From DASXTS01 sp036505275 (GTDB lineage Bacteria > Actinomycetota > Actinomycetes > Mycobacteriales > Pseudonocardiaceae), in the NCBI GenBank assembly GCA_036505275.1, contig DASXTS010000312.1, forward strand, positions 1-8,784: 8,784 nt of DNA. The letters are read 5' to 3'. The stretch's first letter is position 1, and each line of letters begins with the position of its first letter. Shown one piece after another: positions 1 through 6,605 of the stretch. A model generated the notes under the pieces. It ran no database searches. It saw nothing but the letters and a program-made list of their open reading frames with translations, and was not told the DNA's origin. A program made the position numbers and the translations under genes.

Positions 1-919
1 ACATGTGGGCCATCTCGTGGAGGATCGTGTCGGCCCGGCCCTCCCGCTCGGCCTCGGTGACCTTGGAGCGGAAAATGTGGCGCTCGGAGAAGGTGACGCA
101 GCCGGCGTTCTCCATGGCCCCGAAGTTGAACTCGGGCACGAAGCACTGGTCGTACTTGCCGAACGGGTAGCGCACCCCGAACGCGTCGTGGAAGAAGTCG
201 AACCCCTGCTTGGTCTCGGTGAACAGGCGCTCGGCGTCCATGTGCTGCGCCAGCGAGCCGCGGCAGTACAGGCCGAGCGGGATTCCGTCGTGCACGTCAC
301 GCCACTCCGCGTACGGGCCGGCGACCAGCGCCACCAGGTACGTGCTGAGCACCTCGGTGCGCGCGAAGGTGTGCCGCAGCGCGCCACCGCTGGCGTCCTC
401 GGTGTCCACGACCGGCGCGTTGGAGATCACCTTCCAGTCCCGCGGCGCGATCACCGTCAGCCGGTAGCGGGCCTTCAGATCGGGCTGGTCGAAGCAGGCG
501 AACATGCGCTTGGCGTCCGCCGTCTCGAACTGCGAGTAGAGGTAGACGCCGCCGTCCAGTGGATCGACGAACCGGTGCAGGCCCTCACCGGTGTTCATGT
601 AACGGCAATTCGCGGCGACCATCAGCTCGTTGCGCTCGGTGAGGTCCGGCAGCGCGATGCCGTCCTCCTCGCGGTAGCCGGAGACGTCCAGCGGGGTGCC
701 GTTGAGCGTGGCCGACTGCACGTCGGCAGCGACCAGGTCGATCCAGCTGCCCTCGCCCGGCCGGGCGCAGCCGAATCGCACGGCCGTCGTCGCGGAGAAC
801 GTTCCCTCGCCCGGTTTTCCGCCGCCGTCGGTCAGGTCCAGCTCGATGGAGTACTCCTCGACACTGAGTAGCGCGGCGCGCTGCCGCGCCTGCTCGCGGG
901 TCAGGTTGGGCGGGGCCAC
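1..919 (-). CDS. pepN: Aminopeptidase N (M1 family), N-terminal part, cut by window edge
   Basis: Zinc-dependent cytoplasmic aminopeptidase that removes N-terminal residues from peptides. Only the first 306 codons lie in the window. Seen directly: the substrate-side QFETADA motif (Q130, E132), the exopeptidase motif GAMEN at residues 267-271, and the zinc motif HEMAH at 301-305, which ends at the window edge. The third zinc ligand (a downstream Glu) and the C-terminal domain are outside. The N-terminus APPNLTREQA closely matches what I recall of M. tuberculosis PepN (ALPNLTRDQA). I chose GTG at 919 because a strong GAGGTGA Shine-Dalgarno sits five bases upstream. In-frame GTGs at 928 and 970 are possible but lack such a site. 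It is divergent from the nitroreductase gene, as in Rv2467/Rv2466c. No frame breaks were seen. Confidence 0.96.
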   Translation of the reverse strand, partial: MAPPNLTREQARQRAALLSVEEYSIELDLTDGGGKPGEGTFSATTAVRFGCARPGEGSWIDLVAADVQSATLNGTPLDVSGYREEDGIALPDLTERNELMVAANCRYMNTGEGLHRFVDPLDGGVYLYSQFETADAKRMFACFDQPDLKARYRLTVIAPRDWKVISNAPVVDTEDASGGALRHTFARTEVLSTYLVALVAGPYAEWRDVHDGIPLGLYCRGSLAQHMDAERLFTETKQGFDFFHDAFGVRYPFGKYDQCFVPEFNFGAMENAGCVTFSERHIFRSKVTEAEREGRADTILHEMAHM

Positions 920-1071
920 CTGCGTCACCTCGTGCTCGATTTCGGTTGGCGTCTCTGGGCATCCAATCACGGATCGCTATGCCGGCGCCGTGGCCAGAAG
1001 GCGGGAACAATGGTGCGTCGACCAATGGTTGTCACCCGATGGAGGCCGCCCGAAACGAGAGGATCATCCTG
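920..1071. promoter_or_regulatory. Divergent intergenic region between pepN and nitroreductase gene
   Basis: This 152-base stretch must carry promoters for both divergent genes. For the plus-strand gene a good ribosome site, GAGAGGA at 1056-1062, lies nine bases before ATG 1072. On the minus strand the pepN ribosome site occupies 925-931. I could not find a -35/-10 pair with good matches and spacing for either direction, so the promoter positions are not assigned. Confidence 0.4.
925..931 (-). promoter_or_regulatory. Ribosome binding site that decides the pepN start
   Basis: Read on the minus strand, GAGGTGA matches seven bases of the consensus anti-Shine-Dalgarno complement and lies five bases before GTG at 919. 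The GTG inside this motif (928) is itself in frame and would add three residues, but using it would turn the ribosome site into coding sequence. Homology of the N-terminus also favours 919. Confidence 0.6.
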
Positions 1072-1680
1072 ATGACCGACCGGCCACGCGTCGATTTCTG
1101 GTTCGACCCCGTCTGCCCGTGGGCGTGGATCGCGTCCCGCTGGATCCTGGCGGTCGAGCGCGAGCGGGACATCGACCTGCGCTTCCATGTGATGTCGCTG
1201 ACCATGCTGAACGAGGGCCGCGACCTGCCCGAGGAGTACCAGGAGAACATGCGACGGGCGTTGGGCCCGGTGCGGGTGGTCACCGCGGCGGCCAAGCTCA
1301 AGGGTGACGACGTGCTGCGTGATCTCTACACCGCGCTGGGCACCCGGTTCCACACCGAGGGTCGCCGCGAGGATCCCAATGTGATCGGCGAGGCGCTCGC
1401 CGAGGTCGGCCTGCCGGCCGAGCTGGCCGAGGCCGCCACCTCAACCGAGCACGACAAGGAGCTGCGTGAGTCGCACGACCTGGGCATGGAGCCGGTGGGC
1501 CTGGACGTCGGCACACCGACAATCCACGTCGATGGCGTGGCGTTCTTCGGCCCGGTCCTCTCCCGCATCCCGGGCGGTGAGGACGCCGTCAAGCTCTTCG
1601 ACGGCGCGCGGCTGCTGGCCGGCTACCCGCATTTCTACGAGCTGAAGCGAACGCGCACCGAACGCCCTCAGTTCGACTGA
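1072..1680 (+). CDS. Mycothiol-dependent nitroreductase, DsbA-fold (Rv2466c family)
   Basis: A 202-residue cytoplasmic thioredoxin-fold oxidoreductase with a helical insertion. The characterised relative Rv2466c (about 207 residues) uses mycothiol to reduce nitro compounds and helps resist oxidative stress. Seen directly: FWFDPVCPWAW at residues 9-19, cis-proline loop GTPT with Pro149, the family block GVAFFGPVLSRIP at 155-167, and the C-terminal ELKRTRTERPQFD, nearly identical to the family end. The active site is Cys15-Pro-Trp-Ala18, so the resolving cysteine present in Rv2466c (CPWC) is absent. I recall the CPWA form in other actinomycete homologues, so this is probably a natural monothiol variant using mycothiol as the second thiol. 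The start is ATG 1072, with GAGAGGA nine bases upstream. An in-frame ATG at 946 would add 42 unconserved residues. No signal peptide is present, so an extracytoplasmic DsbA role is unlikely. Confidence 0.93.
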   Translation: MTDRPRVDFWFDPVCPWAWIASRWILAVERERDIDLRFHVMSLTMLNEGRDLPEEYQENMRRALGPVRVVTAAAKLKGDDVLRDLYTALGTRFHTEGRREDPNVIGEALAEVGLPAELAEAATSTEHDKELRESHDLGMEPVGLDVGTPTIHVDGVAFFGPVLSRIPGGEDAVKLFDGARLLAGYPHFYELKRTRTERPQFD

Positions 1681-1696
1681 GCCGAGCCCGGCCGTC

Positions 1697-1712
1697 CCGT
1701 GCCGGCGCACGG
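1697..1712 (+). terminator. Possible weak hairpin after the nitroreductase gene
   Basis: CCGTGC and GCACGG form a six-pair stem around a four-base loop, starting 17 bases after the stop codon. There is no U-run, as is common for actinomycete terminators, but short GC hairpins also arise by chance at this composition. The rest of the 1681-1805 gap shows no gene. The ribosome site of the next gene is at its end. Confidence 0.25.
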
Positions 1713-1805
1713 CTGGATGCGCCGGTCAAGCCGAGTGTGTGACAGGCTCGGTGGTCGGGGTTGTCCGGTGGGCTTCGCCGGACTCCGGTCGGCATGGAGG
1801 ACGAG

Positions 1806-3233
1806 ATGGTTGCGCCAGTTGTCAGCCGCGTGGGGCATGTGATCGGCGGCGAGTTCGTCGCCGGCGGTCCGGACCGGATCGAGGTCGTCAACCCGGCGAC
1901 CGAGGAGGTGATCGCGGCCGTACCGGCCGGCACCGCGGCTGAGGTGGACGCGGCGGTGGCGGCCGCCCGTGCGGCCTTCCCGGCGTGGGCCGGCACGCCG
2001 GTGGATGTGCGGGCGGCGGTGGTGCGGCGGATCTCCGAGGGGCTGGCGGCGCGGCGCGAGGAGGTGGCCGCCACGATCACGGCCGAGATGGGCTCGCCGA
2101 TCATCTTCGCCACCAGGGTGCAGGCGTCGCTGCCGGTGGCCACCTCGGCGGCGCTGGCGGACCTGCTGGCGGACTTCCCGTGGACCGAGCGGATCGGCAA
2201 CTCGCTCGTGGTGCGGGAGCCGGTCGGGGTGGTCGCCGCGATTACGCCGTGGAACTACCCGCTGCACCAGATCGTGGCAAAGGTGGCACCGGCGCTGGCC
2301 GCTGGCTGCACGGTGGTGCTCAAGCCCAGCGAGATCGCGCCGCTGACCGCGGGCATCCTGGCCGAGGTCAGCGCCGAAGCCGGGGTACCGGCCGGCGTAT
2401 TCAACGTGGTGCACGGGATGGGTCCGGTGGTCGGCGAGGGGCTGGCCGCGCACCCGGGCGTGGACATGGTCTCGTTCACCGGCTCAACCCGCGCCGGGCG
2501 TCGGGTGTCCGCGGTGGCCGCCGACACGGTCAAGCGAGTGGCACTCGAGCTCGGCGGCAAGTCGGCCAGCGTGGTGCTCGACGACGCCGACCTGGGCGCC
2601 GCGGTGAAGATCACAGTGGCGAACTGCTACATCAATGGCGGCCAGACCTGCACTGCGCTCTCCCGGATGCTGGTACCGGTGGCGCGCCACGACGAGGCCG
2701 TCGAACTGGCCGTCGCGGCGGCCGGCAAGTACGGCGTCGGCGACCCGACCGACACCGCCACGAGGATCGGGCCGATGTCCTCCGCCGCCCAGCGCGACCG
2801 CGTAACCGGCTACCTCCGGTCCGGCATCGCGGAAGGCGCCGTGCTCGCCACCGGCGGCCCAGAGCCGCCGGAGGGCCTGGACCGCGGCTACTACGTGCGG
2901 CCCACGGTGTTCGCCGGGGTGCGGCCGGACATGGTCATCGGCCAGGAGGAGATCTTCGGGCCGGTGCTCTCGGTGATCCCCTACTCGTCGGAAGACGAAG
3001 CGGTGGAGATCGCCAACTCGACCCCGTACGGCCTGGCCGGCGCCGTCTTCTCGGCCTCCGACGAGCGTGCGCTGGCGGTGGCCCGCCGGCTGCGCACCGG
3101 CCAGGTCGACGTCAACGGCGGCGCCTTCAACCCCGCGGCGCCGTTCGGTGGCTACAAGCAGTCCGGCAACGGCCGCGAGCTCGGCCGCTACGGCCTCGAG
3201 GAGTTCTGCGAGATCAAGTCCATCCAAACCTGA
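1806..3233 (+). CDS. NAD(P)-dependent aldehyde dehydrogenase (CddD-like group)
   Basis: Oxidises an aldehyde to the carboxylic acid using NAD(P)+ in the cytoplasm. It has 475 residues, the usual length for the family. Seen directly: TPWN with oxyanion-hole Asn150, the nucleotide-binding FTGSTRAG from residue 224, ELGGK with general base Glu248, catalytic Cys282 in GGQTCTA (34 residues after Glu248, the standard spacing), EEIFGP with Glu382, and the C-terminal PFGGYKQSGNGRE. The overall pattern resembles the subgroup containing Rhodococcus CddD (6-oxolauric acid dehydrogenase) and Staphylococcus SSP0762. That is from memory, and the substrate cannot be read from sequence. The start is ATG 1806, five bases after GGAGG (1796-1800). 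In-frame ATGs at 1794 and 1761 are upstream, and 1794 overlaps the ribosome site. All key residues are intact. It lies 125 bases after the nitroreductase in the same direction, so co-transcription is possible but not shown. Confidence 0.95.
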   Translation: MVAPVVSRVGHVIGGEFVAGGPDRIEVVNPATEEVIAAVPAGTAAEVDAAVAAARAAFPAWAGTPVDVRAAVVRRISEGLAARREEVAATITAEMGSPIIFATRVQASLPVATSAALADLLADFPWTERIGNSLVVREPVGVVAAITPWNYPLHQIVAKVAPALAAGCTVVLKPSEIAPLTAGILAEVSAEAGVPAGVFNVVHGMGPVVGEGLAAHPGVDMVSFTGSTRAGRRVSAVAADTVKRVALELGGKSASVVLDDADLGAAVKITVANCYINGGQTCTALSRMLVPVARHDEAVELAVAAAGKYGVGDPTDTATRIGPMSSAAQRDRVTGYLRSGIAEGAVLATGGPEPPEGLDRGYYVRPTVFAGVRPDMVIGQEEIFGPVLSVIPYSSEDEAVEIANSTPYGLAGAVFSASDERALAVARRLRTGQVDVNGGAFNPAAPFGGYKQSGNGRELGRYGLEEFCEIKSIQT

Positions 3234-3250
3234 CGCGACCTGACGCGACG
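3231..3250 (+). repeat. Two tandem 10-base units at the end of the aldehyde dehydrogenase gene
   Basis: TGACGCGACC at 3231-3240 is followed immediately by TGACGCGACG at 3241-3250, differing only in the last base. The first unit contains the gene's TGA stop and the second gives another TGA, though not in the same frame. It looks like a small slippage duplication next to the terminator. Confidence 0.5.
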
Positions 3251-3263
3251 ATGTGACATCGTC
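3247..3263. terminator. Hairpin terminator between convergent genes
   Basis: GACGATG and CATCGTC form a perfect seven-pair stem with a TGA loop. It sits in the 36-base gap between the stop codons of the convergent aldehyde dehydrogenase (3233) and MBL hydrolase (3270). The symmetry lets it act in both directions. No clear T-tract follows on the plus strand, which is normal for high-GC actinomycetes. Confidence 0.5.
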
Positions 3264-3269
3264 CCGGGC

Positions 3270-4103
3270 CTATTGGGGAAGTTCCACATCCTCGCCGCTG
3301 GCACGGGCCGGGTCCTCGGCGCGGGCCAGGGCGGTACGGGTGGTATCCGCCGGGTACGGGGAGGCGGCCAGCAGCGCCTCCGCCGGCTCGCCGGCCAGCG
3401 CGCGGCGGCAGAGGGTGGCGACGGCGCACAGCTCCTGATGCTGCGCGTGGACGAAAGCCTCGCCGACGGGGTCGCCGTGGCCGGGCACCACTACGGTGGC
3501 GCCAAGCCGCAGCAGTCCGTCCACTGTGGACGGCCAGGCCAGCGGGTCGGCGTCCTCGAAGGCCGGGGGCGCGCCGTGCTCGACCAGGTCGCCGGCGAAG
3601 ACCACGCCGTCGGCCGGCAGCCAGACCACGAGGTCGTGGTCGGTGTGCCCGCGGCCGAGGTGGGCGAGCACCACCCGGCGTCCGCCGATGTCCAGGTGCA
3701 CCCGTTGATCCACCAGCTGGTTGGGCGGGATCAGTGGCGCGGCGCGGAGCGCCGCCGCCGTCGCCGGCTGGCCGCGCTCGGCGTAGTGCCTGGCCCATTC
3801 GGTGCGCTGCAGCTCGCCGGTGCCGGCAAGGTGCGGCGGGCAGCGCCGGTGCGCCCACACCGCGGCCGGTAGGAACGCCGACGTGCCAAAGCAGTGATCG
3901 AAATGGCCGTGCGTGATCGCCACCTGCCACGGCGCGGCGGTCAGCTCGCGGACCGCGGTTGCCAGTTCGGCGCCCTGCACGGCGTCGCCGCGGGTGTCCA
4001 CCACCAGGCACCCACCGTCGCCGATCACCAGCCCGACGGTCAGGTCCAGCTCGCGGTACCGGCGGGCCAGCACGCCGTCGGCCACCTCGACCCAGCGGCT
4101 CAC
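3270..4103 (-). CDS. Metallo-beta-lactamase-fold hydrolase
   Basis: A 277-residue metal-dependent hydrolase; the substrate is unknown. Seen directly: motif HxHxDH as THGHFDH (His65, His67, Asp69, His70), third metal histidine in GRGHTDHD (His153), bridging Asp172 in FAGDLVEHG, and His209 in VPGHGDPV. All ligands for a two-metal site are present. No signal peptide is visible, so it is probably cytoplasmic and not a secreted beta-lactamase. The general pattern is the large MBL group that includes glyoxalase II-like thioester hydrolases. GTG at 4103 overlaps the upstream gene's TGA in GTGA, which implies translational coupling and a shared function or pathway with the ComB-like protein. The gene ends 36 bases from the convergent aldehyde dehydrogenase. 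An upstream in-frame extension would run into the ComB-like gene, so the short start is preferred. Confidence 0.92.
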   Translation of the reverse strand: MSRWVEVADGVLARRYRELDLTVGLVIGDGGCLVVDTRGDAVQGAELATAVRELTAAPWQVAITHGHFDHCFGTSAFLPAAVWAHRRCPPHLAGTGELQRTEWARHYAERGQPATAAALRAAPLIPPNQLVDQRVHLDIGGRRVVLAHLGRGHTDHDLVVWLPADGVVFAGDLVEHGAPPAFEDADPLAWPSTVDGLLRLGATVVVPGHGDPVGEAFVHAQHQELCAVATLCRRALAGEPAEALLAASPYPADTTRTALARAEDPARASGEDVELPQ

Positions 4104-4858
4104 CGCGCACCGGCCGAGAAGGCACCGTAGCAGAGACCCGACTCGCCGTTGTCCAGCACGGGTGCGGCGCCGCTCACGTCACGCTCGGCCGCCAGTGCGA
4201 CGTCGGCGCCGAACCCGCCGACGGCGAGTTCACGGCCCGATGAGCAGGCGACCAGCGCGTCCGCGAGGCCACGGCGGAGGGCGGCCTCGAAGGCGTCGGC
4301 GGCAGCCAATGCCTCGGGTGAGCACGGGCCTACGCCGTGCCTGGCCAGCGCGGCCACCACCGCGCCGGCGCCGAGCAGGTCCTCGATCGCCGGCCGCAGC
4401 CCGTCGCCGGGCCACCGCTCCCCGGCCGGCACCACCCCTATCGCACCGTCCGCACGGCAGGCCAGCGCGGCGGTCGCGACCGCCGAGGCATTGCGCAGGC
4501 AGGCTGCCAGCACGGTGGCGCCGTGGGTGGCTGCGGAGACGGAGAGAGTGGCGCCGTTGGGGGAGGGCAGGGCAAGCCGCGTGCCGGCTGGAATGTCGAG
4601 CAGGCTGGACGGCGAGAGCGACCACGACGAGGAGCCGCGCCGGCCGGCCAGCACGGCCCCTTCCGGTACCGCCGCCGGCTCCCGCCAGGCAAGGGGCAAC
4701 ACGGCGGCACCGCGCGTGACAGCGACGTCGACGGCGGTGCAGAAGGACAGCACGTCGACGATGACGACGACGCGGCAGTCGGCGGCGAGCAGTCCGACGC
4801 CCTCGCGCCCCCACTCCAGGCGCACCAGGTAATTCTGCTGTGAGAAGACGCTGACCAC
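4100..4858 (-). CDS. ComB-like protein, 2-phosphosulfolactate phosphatase family
   Basis: A 252-residue protein of the ComB family (PF04029), whose named member hydrolyses 2-phosphosulfolactate to sulfolactate with Mg2+ in archaeal coenzyme M synthesis. Seen directly: VVVIVDVLSFCTAVD with the conserved Asp35, SPNGATLS with Asn101-Gly102, and GERW..GLRPAIEDLLGAGA with Glu147, Arg155, Glu159 and Asp160. The N-terminal FSQQNYLVRLEWG fits the actinobacterial branch as I remember it. Actinomycetes do not make coenzyme M by this route, so the true substrate is uncertain and the archaeal activity should not be assumed. The start is GTG 4858, which has no ribosome site but a -10-like TAGAAA six bases upstream, suggesting leaderless translation. 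It is first in a two-gene operon, and its stop overlaps the MBL start by four bases. Confidence 0.85.
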   Translation of the reverse strand: MVSVFSQQNYLVRLEWGREGVGLLAADCRVVVIVDVLSFCTAVDVAVTRGAAVLPLAWREPAAVPEGAVLAGRRGSSSWSLSPSSLLDIPAGTRLALPSPNGATLSVSAATHGATVLAACLRNASAVATAALACRADGAIGVVPAGERWPGDGLRPAIEDLLGAGAVVAALARHGVGPCSPEALAAADAFEAALRRGLADALVACSSGRELAVGGFGADVALAAERDVSGAAPVLDNGESGLCYGAFSAGAR

Positions 4859-4864
4859 TCGGCG

Positions 4865-4895
4865 TTTCTACGCCATCACCCGCATCGGTTCGCAA
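4865..4895 (-). promoter_or_regulatory. Putative leaderless promoter of the ComB-like/MBL operon
   Basis: On the minus strand, TTGCGA (4895-4890) and TAGAAA (4870-4865) are separated by 19 bases. TAGAAA ends six bases before GTG 4858, so the expected transcription start falls on the G of the start codon. The -10 resembles the actinobacterial TANNNT pattern except at the last base, and the spacer is one or two bases longer than ideal. The absence of a Shine-Dalgarno before GTG 4858 supports a leaderless transcript. Confidence 0.4.
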
Positions 4896-4936
4896 CCTTT
4901 CCACAACGACCACAAGGTGCACTCAGCACTGCAACC

Positions 4937-4942
4937 AGGAGG
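4937..4942 (+). promoter_or_regulatory. Perfect Shine-Dalgarno for the orphan ATG at 4950
   Basis: AGGAGG is followed by seven bases and ATG at 4950, an ideal arrangement. It faces plus, opposite to the ComB-like and regulator genes on either side. This is one of the strongest ribosome sites in the window yet has no intact gene behind it. Confidence 0.5.
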
Positions 4943-4949
4943 CATCAGC

Positions 4950-5267
4950 ATGCGCGAGAGCGTCCGGCGCACCTTCGTGCCGTTTACGACTCAGTTCGAG
5001 GGACGGTTGCGCTACTCCTCACCGCCCGCCGAGCAGCCTGGCCAGCTCGGCGACGTGGCGGGCGACCACCGGCAGCGACGGCGGGCCGGCCCACCCGCCC
5101 GCCGTCGGGCCGGCGGCGTCGCGCAACCAGTCCGTGGTCTGCGTGAGCAGCTCGCGCTCACATGCCGGTGCCGGCGCGCCGATCGCGGTCCTGATGGCCC
5201 CGGCCATGCCGAGCAGGTCGCCGCAGGCGCGCGCCGCCCCGAGGCTGGCCGCCACCCTGGCCAGTGA
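4950..5267 (+). pseudogene. Probable 5' stump of a truncated gene
   Basis: An open frame of 105 codons starts at the ATG behind the perfect ribosome site. Only the first 22 or so codons look like protein: MRESVRRTFVPFTTQFEGRL, then about RY. From about residue 24 (5019 onward) it runs antisense to the regulator's 3' end and becomes an Arg/Gly/Pro-rich shadow of that gene. The pattern RRxFxxFTxxFEGxxxY reminds me of the N-terminus of a bacterial family that continues YMYLDxKGLVTTGxGNLID, but this is from memory. If right, the gene was cut at about 5013-5018 and its remainder is not in this window. Alternatives are a real small protein overlapping the regulator end, or a leader peptide. Upstream sequence 4859-4936 holds no other gene. 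Confidence 0.3.
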
Positions 5268-6605
5268 CTCGAGGACGCTGGCCTGCCGCCAGCGGTCGCC
5301 AACCTGGTGGTGCAGCCGCAGGCTCGAGGTGAGCCGGTCCAACGCGGTCAGCAGGTCACCGCGGCGCAGGTCCACCAGCGCGAGAAGGTCGTCGGCCCAG
5401 GCCAGGCCCTGCTTGACACCGAGTTCGGTGAAGAGCCGACGCGCGGCGTGCAGATGCCTGGCGGCGCCGTCGTCGTCCAGGTAGAACGCCTCCGCGCCGC
5501 GGTCCAGCAGGGTGTGCGCGATGCGCTCCCTGTCGCCGATGGCGGTGAGCGTCCGCAACGCCCGCTGTGACCAGCCGCTGGCCGTTTTGAGGTCCCCGGA
5601 AAGCCAGCTGTCGAAGCCGAGCAGCTGCAGGCTGTGGCCGACGCCCAAGCCGTCGTCGACCCGCCGGAAGAGCGCCAGCGCCTCGGAGTGCAGCCGGATG
5701 GCCCGCGGGTAGTCGGCCTGCTCGCGCGCGATGCTGCCCAGCGTGGTCAGCGCCAGCGCGGTGCCGCGGCGATCGCGGAGCCCTCGGTAGAGCTCCAGTG
5801 CCCGCTGGCCGAGGGCGGTCGCCTCGCCGTAGTCGCACGCGCGGTGCGCTAGCGCGGCCGCGCCGTCGAGTGCGGCGGCCATCAGTTCGGGTTCGGCGCC
5901 GGAGCCGGCGTCCTGCCCGAGCCGCAGCGCCGCGCGCAGCCAGCGGCGGCCCTCGGCGTAGTGCCCGCGCAGGCAGCAGTACCGCCACAGCGCCCTCGCC
6001 AGCCGCAGCGCGGCCATCCCATCGGCGCCTTCCGAGGTCAGCCAGGTGATGGCGGCTCGCAGGTTGTCGTGCTCGGCGGTCATCCGGCCGAGCACCTGCG
6101 GCAGCTCGGCGCCGCGCAGCCGTGAGTTCAACTCCTCGGCCAGCCGCAGGTAATGCGCGGCATGCCTGGCGTTGGCGATCGTCCATTCGTCAAGGTGTGC
6201 GGCAAGCCGCTCGGCGGCGTACTGGCGGATGGTTTCGAGGATCCGGTAGCGGGTCCCGGTCGGCTGCCGCTCGGCGACCAGACATGACTTGGCCAGCAGG
6301 CGATCGACCAGATCGAGGGCCACGACGCTGGTGCTCGGCGGCGGGCACAGCGCTGCGACCGCGCTCAGGTCGCAGCCGCCGGCGACGACGGCCAGCGCGC
6401 GCAGCAGTCCCCGCTCCTCGGGCTCGAGCAGCTGGTAGCTCCACTCGACGCTGGCCCGGATCGTGCGGTGCTGGGACCGGGCCGCACGTGGCCCGCCGGC
6501 CAGCAGGTCGAATCGGCCGGCGGCCAGTGCGTCTGCCAGCTCGGGCAGCGACAGCACCTTGGCGCGCGCGGCGGCCAGCTCCAACGCCAGCGGCAGGCCG
6601 TCCAC
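5019..6605 (-). CDS. C-terminal NB-ARC end plus TPR fragment of the broken regulator
   Basis: 528 codons from GTG 6605, which is an internal codon (Val of VDGLPLALELAAARAKVL, the conserved GLPL motif of NB-ARC), not a natural start. Residues about 43-100 (SQHRTIRASVEWSYQLLEPEERGL and on) are the winged helix that follows the ATPase. From about residue 150 to the end are Ala/Leu-rich helical repeats of TPR type, for example ATALGQRALELYRGLRDRRG and AIRLHSEALALFRRVDDGLG. The frame is clean to TGA at 5021-5019. It ends immediately beside the orphan plus-strand gene stump, so this 3' end may mark a rearrangement point. It lies 160 bases upstream of the ComB-like operon on the same strand. Confidence 0.6.
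   Translation of the reverse strand: MDGLPLALELAAARAKVLSLPELADALAAGRFDLLAGGPRAARSQHRTIRASVEWSYQLLEPEERGLLRALAVVAGGCDLSAVAALCPPPSTSVVALDLVDRLLAKSCLVAERQPTGTRYRILETIRQYAAERLAAHLDEWTIANARHAAHYLRLAEELNSRLRGAELPQVLGRMTAEHDNLRAAITWLTSEGADGMAALRLARALWRYCCLRGHYAEGRRWLRAALRLGQDAGSGAEPELMAAALDGAAALAHRACDYGEATALGQRALELYRGLRDRRGTALALTTLGSIAREQADYPRAIRLHSEALALFRRVDDGLGVGHSLQLLGFDSWLSGDLKTASGWSQRALRTLTAIGDRERIAHTLLDRGAEAFYLDDDGAARHLHAARRLFTELGVKQGLAWADDLLALVDLRRGDLLTALDRLTSSLRLHHQVGDRWRQASVLESLARVAASLGAARACGDLLGMAGAIRTAIGAPAPACERELLTQTTDWLRDAAGPTAGGWAGPPSLPVVARHVAELARLLGGR

Noticed and set aside
5..871. Long plus-strand open frame over the pepN region
   Set aside because: It is antisense to pepN, whose minus-strand frame shows GAMEN and HEMAH. 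The plus-strand reading has no recognisable motifs and is a high-GC shadow.
1985..3256. 423-codon plus-strand frame within the aldehyde dehydrogenase
   Set aside because: It is the offset frame of the dehydrogenase gene, Gly/Arg-rich and without family motifs.
3270..4103. Secreted beta-lactamase (antibiotic resistance) reading of the MBL gene
   Set aside because: There is no signal peptide, and operon coupling with a ComB-like gene points to a metabolic hydrolase. The MBL fold alone does not imply resistance.
3913..4719. 268-codon plus-strand open frame, extremely rich in Arg, Pro and Ala
   Set aside because: It overlaps both the MBL and ComB-like genes in antisense and has the composition of shadow translation, with no ribosome site or motif.
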